NCBI GenBank assembly: GCA_017984655.1
Contig: JAGNZB010000024.1
Span: 1 to 15,337, forward strand
Origin: Candidatus Altimarinota bacterium
Lineage (GTDB): Bacteria; Patescibacteriota; Gracilibacteria; RBG-16-42-10
Direction of reading: 5' to 3'
Length of the DNA: 15,337 nt
Positions within the stretch are counted from its first letter, which is position 1; each line of letters begins with the position of its first letter. Made by a program: the position numbers and the translations under genes. Below the pieces are notes generated by a model, which had not been told where the DNA came from, did not search any database, and was given only the letters and a program-made list of their open reading frames with translations. Below, piece by piece: positions 8,091-15,337 of the stretch.

Positions 8091-10195
8091 AAAAAAGCCT
8101 ACTATCGGCACTACTCACCAATGTCTTATTTTGGACAACAACAACATTCTTCATTCCACTAAATCTGTTTCTTGCTAATCGTTTAGAAATGACAGCAACT
8201 CTCACAACGATGATAGTTGAGATGATGATTATAACTTTAGTAGGAATAGCAGCTGGAACTCTTATTACATTTTTCCTCCCCCAAAAAGCATTTTCACCAA
8301 TACTAGCTCTACTCAGTGTATTAGGCGTGCTTGTGTGGTTCAAAAGCAACATACTAGTCATAAACTATGGAGTGCTTGATGGTCAAAGCATTAATTGGAA
8401 CGATTATAAGCTCCATGGAATAGCTGATATCATATTGTGGATAACAGTCATAATACTTGCAATTAAATTCCACAAAATAGTTGTCAAACATATAAAACTA
8501 ACAGCTGCATCACTAATACTGATCCAGGCCATCAGCTTTGGCATCAGTATATATAATTCCCCCACCACCATTCCAGTTAAAGGTCTAGACTTCGATTACA
8601 AGTCACAATTTGCTCTATCTACCCAGAGCAATGTTGTTTTAATTATTCTGGACACCTTTCAAACAAATTACTTTGATTACATTCTCAAAGAATACCCAGA
8701 ATACAAGAACGACTTACCAGGATTTACATATTTCCCAAATGCTACCGGTGGATTTACCACCACAGCACCATCAGTCCCACTTATTTTAACTGGACAGTAT
8801 TATGACAACTCGCAAGAGATTCTCAAATTCGCCGAAAGCGCATTCAACAGTAACTCACTCCCAAAGTTTCTCAAAGAAAACAACTATGAAACAAACATCT
8901 TTCCCCTTGCTGAGGGTTCAATAAAAAATGAAATTCTAACGATATCACCAACAATTGCTGACAATATCAAGCTAGAAACCGCACCAGCAATATTCTCAAC
9001 AGACAATAAAACACTGGAACTATTATATCTCACATGGTTCAGAGCGGCACCACAATTCTTAAAACCTGACACCGACTTTTTAGTACAAATATTGGCACCA
9101 CAAGAACACCCCACAGACACACTTGGCTTCGTTAAACAATTCAAACACACTATTAAAGCAGATAATATTGCCCCACAATTCAAGTTCTATCACCTATGGG
9201 GCCTGCATTCTCCATTAACAACAAACGAGGAACTCTCCTATGAAGAAATGAGTTATAATCCCCTAAATTATACTAGGGCAGCAAAAGGACATCTGGAAAT
9301 GATAAAAGAGTTTATTACAGCATTAAAAAACGAACATATATATGATCAAACCATGATAGTTATTGTTGGTGATCATGGCGCCGGTTTTCCAATCGGCACC
9401 GGCTCAGAAAATCAAGATATCGCTGAAACTATTAGAGCGAGAGCATTACCATTATTTCTAGTAAAACCGTTTTATAGTGACGCCCCCCTTCTTACAAAAT
9501 CAACCCCAGTTAGTTTAGAAGATGTATATAAAACAATTGCGAGCCAAATCGCTCCAGAAAAAACTAAAGACATACCAGGCTTAGATGTGTTGGATAATAA
9601 CTTTCCTATAGACAGGGAAAGAAAATATTTCTATTATCATGGGTCACTCGGCGTTTGGGTAAAACGCCATAACTCTCTGCCCGAAATGAGACGGTACCTT
9701 ATCAATGGCCATAGTTGGGACCCGAATGCATGGAAAGACACCAGAGAGATTTATGCTCCAGAAGGCCACAAAAAAACAGTCAACACAGACTATGTTTTGG
9801 CAGAAATAATTAATTTTTCTGAAGTTTCGTCACAAAAATATCTAGATGGTGGTTGGAGTCATACAGAACCAGAAGGGATATGGTCTCTTGGTAGCGAAGC
9901 CAGTATTGAATTGAATAAACTACCACCAAACCAAAACTTAATGTTAACCATTAACTTTTCAGCTTTCACAAAACAAAATATTGAAATCATCCTTAACAAC
10001 AATCCAATAAAACAAGTGAAGGTAGGCAGCAGAATGAGCCACAGTGTTAAATTACCATCACAGTTTATCAAAGGTAAAAATGATACAATCAAGTTCAGAA
10101 TATCATCGCCGAAATCCCCCATTGAATTAGGACTCAGCAAGGATGACCGCCAACTAGGTATATTACTAAAGACACTAACAGTCTCTGGAATATAG
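8087..10195 (+). CDS. Membrane-anchored alkaline-phosphatase-superfamily (sulfatase-like) transferase
   Basis: This 702-aa protein begins with four or five hydrophobic segments (about 5-28, 36-64, 70-92, 112-127, 138-155). An extracytoplasmic catalytic domain follows, of the sulfatase/phosphoglycerol-/phosphoethanolamine-transferase type. Visible catalytic elements: VVLIILDTF (183-191, metal-binding D189), GGFTTTAPSVPLILTG (221-236, nucleophile probably one of T224-T226, with no Cys for formylglycine), WGLHSP (371-376) and VGDHGAG (427-433, D429/H430). Lack of a CxPxR motif argues for transfer or hydrolysis of a phospho-group rather than a classical sulfatase. Residues ~585-702 form a strand-rich extra domain (GGWSHTEPEGIWSLG, then KDDRQLGILLKTL), possibly a carbohydrate-binding beta-sandwich. 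The start overlaps the preceding stop by 4 nt. The gene is more AT-rich than its upstream neighbours. The donor and acceptor are unknown. Confidence 0.88.
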   Translation: MKKSLLSALLTNVLFWTTTTFFIPLNLFLANRLEMTATLTTMIVEMMIITLVGIAAGTLITFFLPQKAFSPILALLSVLGVLVWFKSNILVINYGVLDGQSINWNDYKLHGIADIILWITVIILAIKFHKIVVKHIKLTAASLILIQAISFGISIYNSPTTIPVKGLDFDYKSQFALSTQSNVVLIILDTFQTNYFDYILKEYPEYKNDLPGFTYFPNATGGFTTTAPSVPLILTGQYYDNSQEILKFAESAFNSNSLPKFLKENNYETNIFPLAEGSIKNEILTISPTIADNIKLETAPAIFSTDNKTLELLYLTWFRAAPQFLKPDTDFLVQILAPQEHPTDTLGFVKQFKHTIKADNIAPQFKFYHLWGLHSPLTTNEELSYEEMSYNPLNYTRAAKGHLEMIKEFITALKNEHIYDQTMIVIVGDHGAGFPIGTGSENQDIAETIRARALPLFLVKPFYSDAPLLTKSTPVSLEDVYKTIASQIAPEKTKDIPGLDVLDNNFPIDRERKYFYYHGSLGVWVKRHNSLPEMRRYLINGHSWDPNAWKDTREIYAPEGHKKTVNTDYVLAEIINFSEVSSQKYLDGGWSHTEPEGIWSLGSEASIELNKLPPNQNLMLTINFSAFTKQNIEIILNNNPIKQVKVGSRMSHSVKLPSQFIKGKNDTIKFRISSPKSPIELGLSKDDRQLGILLKTLTVSGI

Positions 10196-10619
10196 CAAAC
10201 TGCCTCTGGAATAAATGAAAGTGCTTTTATTGGATTGCTGGCTTAATCCTTGAAGCTCTCATAACTATCTCTCAAAAAAGCAGCTAATTATTCATTGTTT
10301 ATCAGCTGCCAGCAAAAGGTGCTCCTCCCAACAACATATTTGTATCACAGTCAAAGACAGGTGATCTCCACGAATTTGAGCTGTTGTCAAAGGCAAGTAC
10401 ATGACAGAGATATCGTAATTCATCTAGCTACCAAAGTAGACAGTATCAGTTTCAATACTTACACCATCCAGGCACACTGTTTTACAACAACCCTATTTAG
10501 GATACACAGCATTAGCCTTTTGCTATTTTGCTCAAAACGAGTAAAAACTTAAGTTGTCATTACAGATATGAAGCCATGAGCTATTCAGCTACGAAAGACT
10601 CAAAAGCCCTTATTTCTTA
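10196..10619. other. Gene-free convergent region with degenerate sequence
   Basis: No intact gene is visible. CTCTGGAATA occurs twice, 21 nt apart, at 10183-10192 (inside the end of the previous gene) and 10204-10213. A weak hairpin, GGATT/AATCC (10232-10249), has no T-run after it. On the minus strand, one frame is open from 10492 to 10292 except for a single TAG at 10426-10424, with strand-like text such as DGVSIETDTVYFGS and MNYDISVMYLPL. This could be a remnant of a further gene, but I cannot name it. The plus-strand frame across the same stretch looks like a shadow. Confidence 0.5.
10274..10309 (-). terminator. Intrinsic terminator for the leftward polysaccharide operon
   Basis: On the minus strand, GCAGCTGAT (10309-10301) pairs with ATTAGCTGC (10288-10280) in a 9-bp stem with one G-T pair and a 12-nt loop. 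Six T follow at 10279-10274. This is a standard Rho-independent layout and marks the 3' end of the leftward transcription unit. It lies about 700 nt past the last intact gene, which suggests that the sequence in between was once coding. Confidence 0.72.
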
Positions 10620-10997
10620 TCAAAATAAAAACCAATCATGCTTTTTGTAAGTCTCTATAAAATCTACAGCTCTTTTGACGTCGAGTGCTTTGACCCAGGT
10701 TCCACAAACACAGCTCTTCCACCAGGAACAAGGACTCTAAACAGCTCCCTAAAAGTGCGCTCAAAGTCGTACATGTGGTGCGAACTATCAAAACAGACAA
10801 TATTACTAAAGAAATTGTCTTCTACTGAATCCATAGCATGACCATCTGATACAAATGTTCTCTTGTTCGAAGCATTCTTTTTTAACACATGAAAACAATA
10901 AAGCAAAATCAAAAAACATTCTTGCAGACCTTCTACCTGCAGTAAAAGGTTCATTAACTGTCGGGTTATTATTAAAAAAATAATGATTGATAAAGAG
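10620..10997 (-). pseudogene. Decayed SAM-dependent methyltransferase
   Basis: Two pieces of one methyltransferase lie in different frames. The first (frame open from 10997) reads NPTVNEPFTAGRRSARMFFD and resembles the N-terminal lead-in of a class I methyltransferase family. The second reads FVSDGHAMD, then VCFDSSHHMYDF, RVLVPGGRAVFVEPGS and KHSTSKE, the classic second half of a Methyltransf_11 domain. The glycine-rich SAM-binding motif I expected between them is absent, so an internal deletion has joined them out of frame near 10885-10900. After SKE the frame stops at a TAG, but shifting the frame recovers VDFIETYKKHDWF, as if one G were lost from GAG-GCT (E-A). A stop follows at 10622-10620. 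No start codon follows the last in-frame stop upstream. The remnant abuts the stop of the GT4 gene and was probably the next gene of that operon. Confidence 0.72.
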
Positions 10998-12120
10998 CTA
11001 ACGTTTTCTGAGCACAATCTTCCCATGAAAACTTATTTGCTTGCAACAACGCCTTTTCACGTAGAGATGCTGCAAGCTTAGGATCAGTGAGAAGTCTTTT
11101 AATAGCTGCAGTAATTGTTGTGATATCCGTTGAGTCGACCAGTAACACGGCATCCCCCGCTACTTCAAAAAGTGACGAATTACCGGCAGCAACTGCAGGA
11201 CATCCACAAGCCATAGCCTGGAGTAGTGGCAAGCCAAATCCCTCATAATGACTAGGAAACACAAAGCACGTCGCTCCACTATAAAGATACTTCAAATCTT
11301 CTTCTTCCACATAACCAATAAACTTCACCCGACTCTCAAGATCTCTTTCCTTCAATAACTGAAATATTTTATCATCCAACCATCCCTTTCCTCCACCAAC
11401 TATCAGCTGATATCGCTGCTTCAAATCACGAGGCAATGCATCATAAGCACTGATGAGGCCATCAATATTTTTACGAGGCTCTACTGTTCCTAGTGCAAAT
11501 ATATACGGTGTAGTAAGGCCATATTTTCGAAGCACGTCCCCAACAGCCACCTCATCAGATACTGGAAAGTAAAATTCTCGATCATAGCCCAATGGTGTCA
11601 CCACTATCTTTTCTTCAGGACAGTGAAAGTGCTTGATCAAATCAGTCTTGGTATGCTCCGAAATAGCAATAATCTTGTCAGCATGCCGAACGGCATCCAC
11701 TGTCCCCTTCATACAATGGTCAATATTCGCTTTCTGATGATATTGCGGATGCGTATAGAAGCTTACATCATGAATAGTGGAGACTAGCTTCCCCTTGAAG
11801 TCTAATGGTGTACAGAAAGTGGTAGAATGAAGGATATCCAAATCACCCAACAGCTTTGTTTTCGAAATACAAGAATCATTCCACAAATAATCAATCCAGT
11901 TCTTGGGAAGGTTTTTGTACTTATAACTAAACTGTTCACTCTTCTCTAAAGAGATGGTAGCATTCTTAAATTCAGGATGATAAATATAATAAAAAAATGG
12001 GAACAAAATATACTCGTATGGCGAGTCTAACTTTGCCAAATACTTCACCAGATTATAAGAATAAGTCCCAACACCTGCCCTGCTCCCAGGTACAAGACTA
12101 ATATCTATTCCGATAGTCAT
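10972..12120 (-). CDS. GT4-family glycosyltransferase
   Basis: This 382-aa GT-B enzyme probably moves a sugar from a nucleotide sugar (GDP-mannose or GDP-6-deoxyhexose would fit the gmd gene upstream) onto a growing glycan in the cytoplasm. N-terminal domain: MTIGIDISL...GVGTYSYNL (acceptor-side loop) and STIHDVSFYTHP at 114-125. C-terminal domain: FALGTVEPRKNIDGLISAY (208-226), VKFIGYV (265-271), and FPSHYEGFGLPLLQAMACG (288-306). The family's EX7E motif is E293 with Q at 301, a departure from the usual second Glu. The ATG overlaps the previous stop (ATGA, 12117-12120). The gene ends in TAA followed directly by two more TAA triplets. Downstream lies a decayed methyltransferase. Confidence 0.94.
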   Translation of the reverse strand: MTIGIDISLVPGSRAGVGTYSYNLVKYLAKLDSPYEYILFPFFYYIYHPEFKNATISLEKSEQFSYKYKNLPKNWIDYLWNDSCISKTKLLGDLDILHSTTFCTPLDFKGKLVSTIHDVSFYTHPQYHQKANIDHCMKGTVDAVRHADKIIAISEHTKTDLIKHFHCPEEKIVVTPLGYDREFYFPVSDEVAVGDVLRKYGLTTPYIFALGTVEPRKNIDGLISAYDALPRDLKQRYQLIVGGGKGWLDDKIFQLLKERDLESRVKFIGYVEEEDLKYLYSGATCFVFPSHYEGFGLPLLQAMACGCPAVAAGNSSLFEVAGDAVLLVDSTDITTITAAIKRLLTDPKLAASLREKALLQANKFSWEDCAQKTLALYQSLFF

Positions 12121-14177
12121 CGCTTCTTATTAGGAAATAGTGCGCCTGTGAGCCATCCCAAGAAAAGACGCATACTACTAAACGGTATACGATGATTATA
12201 ACGCAAGAAAGCAAGTGCTGAGTACCAAATAAGCACCAGCGAAAACCACACATTTTTCACAAAACCTTTGCGGTCATTTTTTACCACCAAAGGATAGGTA
12301 TGAGCATATGCATAAATCCAGTTTGCATGAACACTGCCATAGTGCTCTTTCACAATCTCCAAAATCTCCTTATGAACCTTATGACGCTGACCTAAGGTTT
12401 TAGTCTCCTCATACAAACGTGTGCTCGCAATGTGATCAGCGATGAAACCTAAAGGATATTGCTTGCTCACTCGAATCCAATATTCATAATCCATCGCAAA
12501 ATTCAGACCATCATCTAAGTATCCTACTGTATTTAAAACTTCCCTTCGCCAAAATGTAGTCGGCTGACAGATAGGACAAGTAGTATGGAGAACCTGGAAG
12601 TCACAGGGGCGTGAAGGATAGTTTTCTATAAACTCTCCACTCTTTGTCACATGATGGCCTTGCCCATGAACAAAAGCGGTATCAGGATTTTTTTTAAAGA
12701 AGGCAACAACCCTCTCCACTGCCTGTAAGTTATAAATATCATCTGAATTTAACCAAGCAACAATATCACCACGGGCCCGACGAAGACCTTTATTAATTGC
12801 GTCTGTTTGCCCACGGTCCCTCTCAGAAATCCACTGGATTCGTTGCGGATACAGGCTCGCATATTTCTGAATAATCTGAACTGAATTATCTTTAGAGCCA
12901 CCATCTACAATGATATACTCAATATTTTTATATGTTTGTTCTAGAACACTTTTAATAGTGTCTTCAATAAACTCACCCTGATTGTAAGAAGGGGTGACTA
13001 TACTTACTAAAGGCTGCTCTGCTGAAGAAACTAAACTCTCAGCACAAGTACCATGCCAATGATTTGTTGCCATCTTTTCTAAATTGCTAATTATTAGTTG
13101 GGCTGACCTCGCATAAGAGAACTTATGCGCCAACTTTTTACCCTTAGCCACTAAACCCTGTGCTAATGCTTTATCATCTAACAACTGGCTAATCTTAGAT
13201 GCAATATCTAGAGGATTTTTCGGATCAATATAGAGCGCCGCATCACCTGCTACTTCCGGGATACTAGTTACTTGTGAGGCCACTATTGGACACCCTGAGC
13301 GCATCGCTTCGACCAGAGGTATGCCAAAACCTTCAAATAATGAGGGGAAAACCAACATTTTCGCATTGGCATATATATATGGCATATCACTGCGATCAAT
13401 ATGTCCTAAGTAATGAACCTTTTGTATCAGGTTTGCCTTCTCAATGAAGGTAGTAATATCATTATGCGCATTACTTGCAGCCCCAGTAAAAACCACACTT
13501 AGATGAGGGTAAACCTTTTTCAGTATATTAAGAGCCTTCAGAAGGCCTATGTGATTCTTATGGGGCCAAGTATTAGCTGGATAAAATATAAACTCCTTTG
13601 GCAAACCATACTTTTTGCTTATTAAAGAGCGTCTACTAAGCTTGTAGTTAAGCATGAACCATGGAGAGGAATCATGAAACGCCACCTTCACTTTACTTTC
13701 AGGCAAATGCAAATACTCAATAACGTCCCGTTTCGTATATTCTGAATTTACGATCACAACATCTGCTTTCTTAACAGATAAAGCGATTTGCTTTTTACGC
13801 CACTCAAGTTCTTGTGGGGTAAAAAACTCCGGATAGTGTTCATGTTGTAAGTCAGCCAGAACCAGCATCGATGGGATACTGATATTTAATGGATCTAATA
13901 CCATTAATGGGCACCACCAGACGTCAATTGCATGTAAAGGAATCGCATCCTCAAGAAATGCAGTAATGGCAGGCAAGTTATCTAAGGCATAAGGCACCAC
14001 TACAGTTTCATATTGTTCAATATTATCAATTGATTTTAATACGTTTTCATTAGCAAATATTACATATCTATGAGCAGGATTAACTAAAGGAAAAAAATAC
14101 ACACACGCTCGAATAACGTGTTCAACTCCACCATTATAGCCGGGATTAATATGACTAAGATTAAGGCCAATACGCAT
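12117..14177 (-). CDS. GT4-GT2 bifunctional glycosyltransferase fusion
   Basis: This 686-aa protein carries two glycosyltransferases in one chain. Residues 1-370 are a GT4 (GT-B) domain: GGVEHVIRA near the start, VNSEYTKRDV at 143-152, FYPANTWPHKNH at 198-209, and FEGFGIPLVEAM at 281-292 with a canonical EX7E (E282, E290). After a ~20-residue linker, residues 390-640 are a GT2 (GT-A) domain: VSIVTPSYNQG at 391-401, IIVDGGSKDNS at 422-432, ERDRGQTDAINKG at 452-464, WLNSDD (DXD-like) at 475-480, and MDYEYW at 562-567. A hydrophobic stretch near 643-658, plus a second near 671-681, may attach the C-terminus to the membrane. One polypeptide could add two successive sugars to a repeat unit. It starts 1 nt after the methyltransferase stop and overlaps the next gene by 4 nt. 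Confidence 0.94.
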   Translation of the reverse strand: MRIGLNLSHINPGYNGGVEHVIRACVYFFPLVNPAHRYVIFANENVLKSIDNIEQYETVVVPYALDNLPAITAFLEDAIPLHAIDVWWCPLMVLDPLNISIPSMLVLADLQHEHYPEFFTPQELEWRKKQIALSVKKADVVIVNSEYTKRDVIEYLHLPESKVKVAFHDSSPWFMLNYKLSRRSLISKKYGLPKEFIFYPANTWPHKNHIGLLKALNILKKVYPHLSVVFTGAASNAHNDITTFIEKANLIQKVHYLGHIDRSDMPYIYANAKMLVFPSLFEGFGIPLVEAMRSGCPIVASQVTSIPEVAGDAALYIDPKNPLDIASKISQLLDDKALAQGLVAKGKKLAHKFSYARSAQLIISNLEKMATNHWHGTCAESLVSSAEQPLVSIVTPSYNQGEFIEDTIKSVLEQTYKNIEYIIVDGGSKDNSVQIIQKYASLYPQRIQWISERDRGQTDAINKGLRRARGDIVAWLNSDDIYNLQAVERVVAFFKKNPDTAFVHGQGHHVTKSGEFIENYPSRPCDFQVLHTTCPICQPTTFWRREVLNTVGYLDDGLNFAMDYEYWIRVSKQYPLGFIADHIASTRLYEETKTLGQRHKVHKEILEIVKEHYGSVHANWIYAYAHTYPLVVKNDRKGFVKNVWFSLVLIWYSALAFLRYNHRIPFSSMRLFLGWLTGALFPNKKR

Positions 14178-14178
14178 A

Positions 14179-15060
14179 TTATTTCTTAAGCACTAAAGCA
14201 TAATCGCCATACAGATGTGCCTGTGTCTCGTCAGTCTCAACACTGTTTATATTTGGCACTACAGGCGTCCTAAAGAGCAGCTTATGCTTCTGTAATCCCA
14301 TTTGTTGGGCAAAGAAGCTGACCACATTTGGAAACAAGGGCTTAACATGAGTGAGGTCCATGTAAAAGTATTGTTGACCTTGCGGACAAATAGGATTGAT
14401 GGTTTCAAGCACAACAAATGCGCCAGGAGCACTTTTCCTATAAAGCAAATACAATAACTTTTGTAACTTTTCCACATCAATATGTTCGATTACTTGAGCA
14501 GAAAAGATACCATCAAAGCTGTTATCGGGAACTTCAATTAAAAAACTGAATAAATCAACATTCCTCACCGATAATTGTTTACTTTGACAATAAGTAACCA
14601 TATCGAGATCTATATCAATACCATCAGCTTTAATATTATTATCTTTCAACAGAGATAAGAACTCGCCTCTTCCACAACCAATATCAAGTACATTTTTACA
14701 ACCTAGGAAATAATCAAGATATGGCGTTTGTCTTTCCCGAATAAGATCCTCATCGCCCCGAAAAGTATTTTCGAAATCTAAATAATTAACCTCAGGAAAT
14801 TGTAGCAGTACATTCTTAACATCCAACTTTGATTGTGAAAAACTGACAAACTGCTCCAATTGGCGCAATTTGTGCTGAAGAAGAAAAATTTCAGACTCAT
14901 TGTGATCTAGACGTTCCACTGAAGCATTAACAAGATCACTAACAATAATGTGGAACTTCTCAATATTTCTTAGTCGTCTCTTATGAGTTGAAAAAGGGAA
15001 TTTCAGACGAGCATAACATCTCGCCAAAAGGCTGTGAATAGTGCCAAGTAGATTTCTCAT
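14179..15060 (-). CDS. WbdD-like SAM-dependent methyltransferase with N-terminal coiled coil
   Basis: In the 293-aa protein, residues ~35-85 look like an amphipathic or coiled-coil helix (NESEIFLLQHKLRQLEQF). A class I methyltransferase domain follows: YLDFENTFRG at 93-102, VLDIGCGRGEF at 124-134 (motif I), GIDID at 147-151, and SAQVIEH at 187-193. It continues with ETINP at 219-223 and MDLTHVKPLFP at 234-244. This arrangement resembles the methyltransferase part of WbdD, which caps O-antigen chains and ends their growth, but there is no kinase domain here. A role in methylating the non-reducing end of the polymer is an inference. The ATG overlaps the gmd stop by 4 nt, and the next gene starts 1 nt after its TAA, so it is tightly coupled within the operon. 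It is AT-rich like its neighbours. Confidence 0.88.
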   Translation of the reverse strand: MRNLLGTIHSLLARCYARLKFPFSTHKRRLRNIEKFHIIVSDLVNASVERLDHNESEIFLLQHKLRQLEQFVSFSQSKLDVKNVLLQFPEVNYLDFENTFRGDEDLIRERQTPYLDYFLGCKNVLDIGCGRGEFLSLLKDNNIKADGIDIDLDMVTYCQSKQLSVRNVDLFSFLIEVPDNSFDGIFSAQVIEHIDVEKLQKLLYLLYRKSAPGAFVVLETINPICPQGQQYFYMDLTHVKPLFPNVVSFFAQQMGLQKHKLLFRTPVVPNINSVETDETQAHLYGDYALVLKK

Positions 15061-15337
15061 AATTTTAGACCTACTAATTCCAAGTCATTCTTAATCATTC
15101 GTCGCACTAAAGTCTGAAAATCAGTGCTCGGCTTCCAGCCAAGCACTGTCTTTGCTTTTGTATAATCGCCCACCAGCAAATCCACTTCCGCAGGTCTAAA
15201 ATACCTAGCATCAATCTCAATAATCACCTCGCCGGTATTACGATCAATCCCTTTCTCCTCAATATCTTTGCCCTCCCACACCAAATCCATCCCTAGTAAT
15301 TTAGCTGACGCTTCTACAAATTCACGTACTGTATGAG
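15057..15337 (-). CDS. gmd: GDP-mannose 4,6-dehydratase, C-terminal part (5' end beyond window)
   Basis: Gmd is an NADP-dependent short-chain dehydrogenase/reductase that converts GDP-D-mannose to GDP-4-keto-6-deoxy-D-mannose, the precursor of GDP-fucose, GDP-rhamnose and GDP-perosamine. The frame is open to the right edge, and only about the last 93 residues are present. Typical C-terminal text is visible: HTVREFVE, LVWEGKDIEEKG, ARYFRPAEVDLLVGDYTKAK, LGWKPSTDF and a final MIKNDLELV. The TYK catalytic region and the Rossmann fold lie outside the window. An internal ATG at 15290 is not the true start, since recognisable Gmd sequence continues upstream of it. It overlaps the methyltransferase start by ATGA and so heads the visible part of the leftward cluster, supplying its nucleotide sugar. 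Confidence 0.94.
   Translation of the reverse strand, partial: HTVREFVEASAKLLGMDLVWEGKDIEEKGIDRNTGEVIIEIDARYFRPAEVDLLVGDYTKAKTVLGWKPSTDFQTLVRRMIKNDLELVGLKL

Noticed and set aside
10232-10249. GGATT/AATCC hairpin as a rightward terminator
   Set aside because: A 5-bp stem with no T-run; too weak to call.
10295-10552. An 85-codon plus-strand ORF in the convergent gap
   Set aside because: No recognisable domain, no ribosome site, it overlaps the minus-strand terminator, and it faces the leftward operon; probably chance.
10664-11026. Reading 10664-11026 (minus) as an intact 120-aa gene
   Set aside because: Its first ~40 residues are an out-of-frame reading of the GT4 end and of the methyltransferase lead-in; only the later part matches a methyltransferase, so it is a pseudogene fragment.
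1-15337. CRISPR array, tRNA, rRNA, insertion sequence or phage genes
   Set aside because: I saw no regularly spaced repeats, no tRNA- or rRNA-like sequence, and no transposase or integrase motifs in any frame.

Overview
The window is a stretch of bacterial chromosome using the standard code (TAA, TAG and TGA all end recognisable genes). It joins a housekeeping block to two envelope-polysaccharide blocks. I cannot place the organism firmly. SecA carries an insertion before its DVQL motif of a kind I associate with Bacteroidetes and some candidate-phyla bacteria, several genes lack a good Shine-Dalgarno, and genes are packed with 1-nt gaps or 4-nt overlaps. A Patescibacteria-like or other poorly sampled lineage is possible, but this is a weak inference.

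Region 1 (1-5361, minus strand) reads, in transcription order: a 63-aa unknown protein, a NurA-family nuclease, a ~700-aa protein I do not recognise, and SecA, which runs off the left edge. The first two genes are 1 nt apart and a TATAAT box lies just upstream of the first. No HerA helicase, NurA's usual partner, is encoded here.

Region 2 (5362-10195, plus strand) starts from a divergent intergenic region with an extended -10 promoter. It reads: a WecG/TagA/CpsF-type glycosyltransferase, a 58-aa membrane protein with a YIDPGAGS motif that is easily missed, a 457-aa protein with a kinase-like N-terminal half and a SAM-methyltransferase C-terminal half, and a 702-aa membrane-anchored alkaline-phosphatase-superfamily (sulfatase/phosphoglycerol-transferase-like) enzyme. 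The last two overlap by ATGA. The last three genes look like a cassette that modifies a surface glycan or glycolipid. This is the most interesting part of the window.

Region 3 (10196-15337, minus strand) is the 3' part of a second polysaccharide cluster that enters from the right edge: the C-terminus of GDP-mannose 4,6-dehydratase, a WbdD-like methyltransferase with an N-terminal coiled coil, a GT4-GT2 double glycosyltransferase, and a GT4 glycosyltransferase. These are followed by a decayed methyltransferase that has lost its SAM-binding core and carries a frameshift, then degenerate sequence, and finally a good intrinsic terminator at 10274-10309. Regions 2 and 3 are convergent. The accessory genes are visibly more AT-rich than secA.
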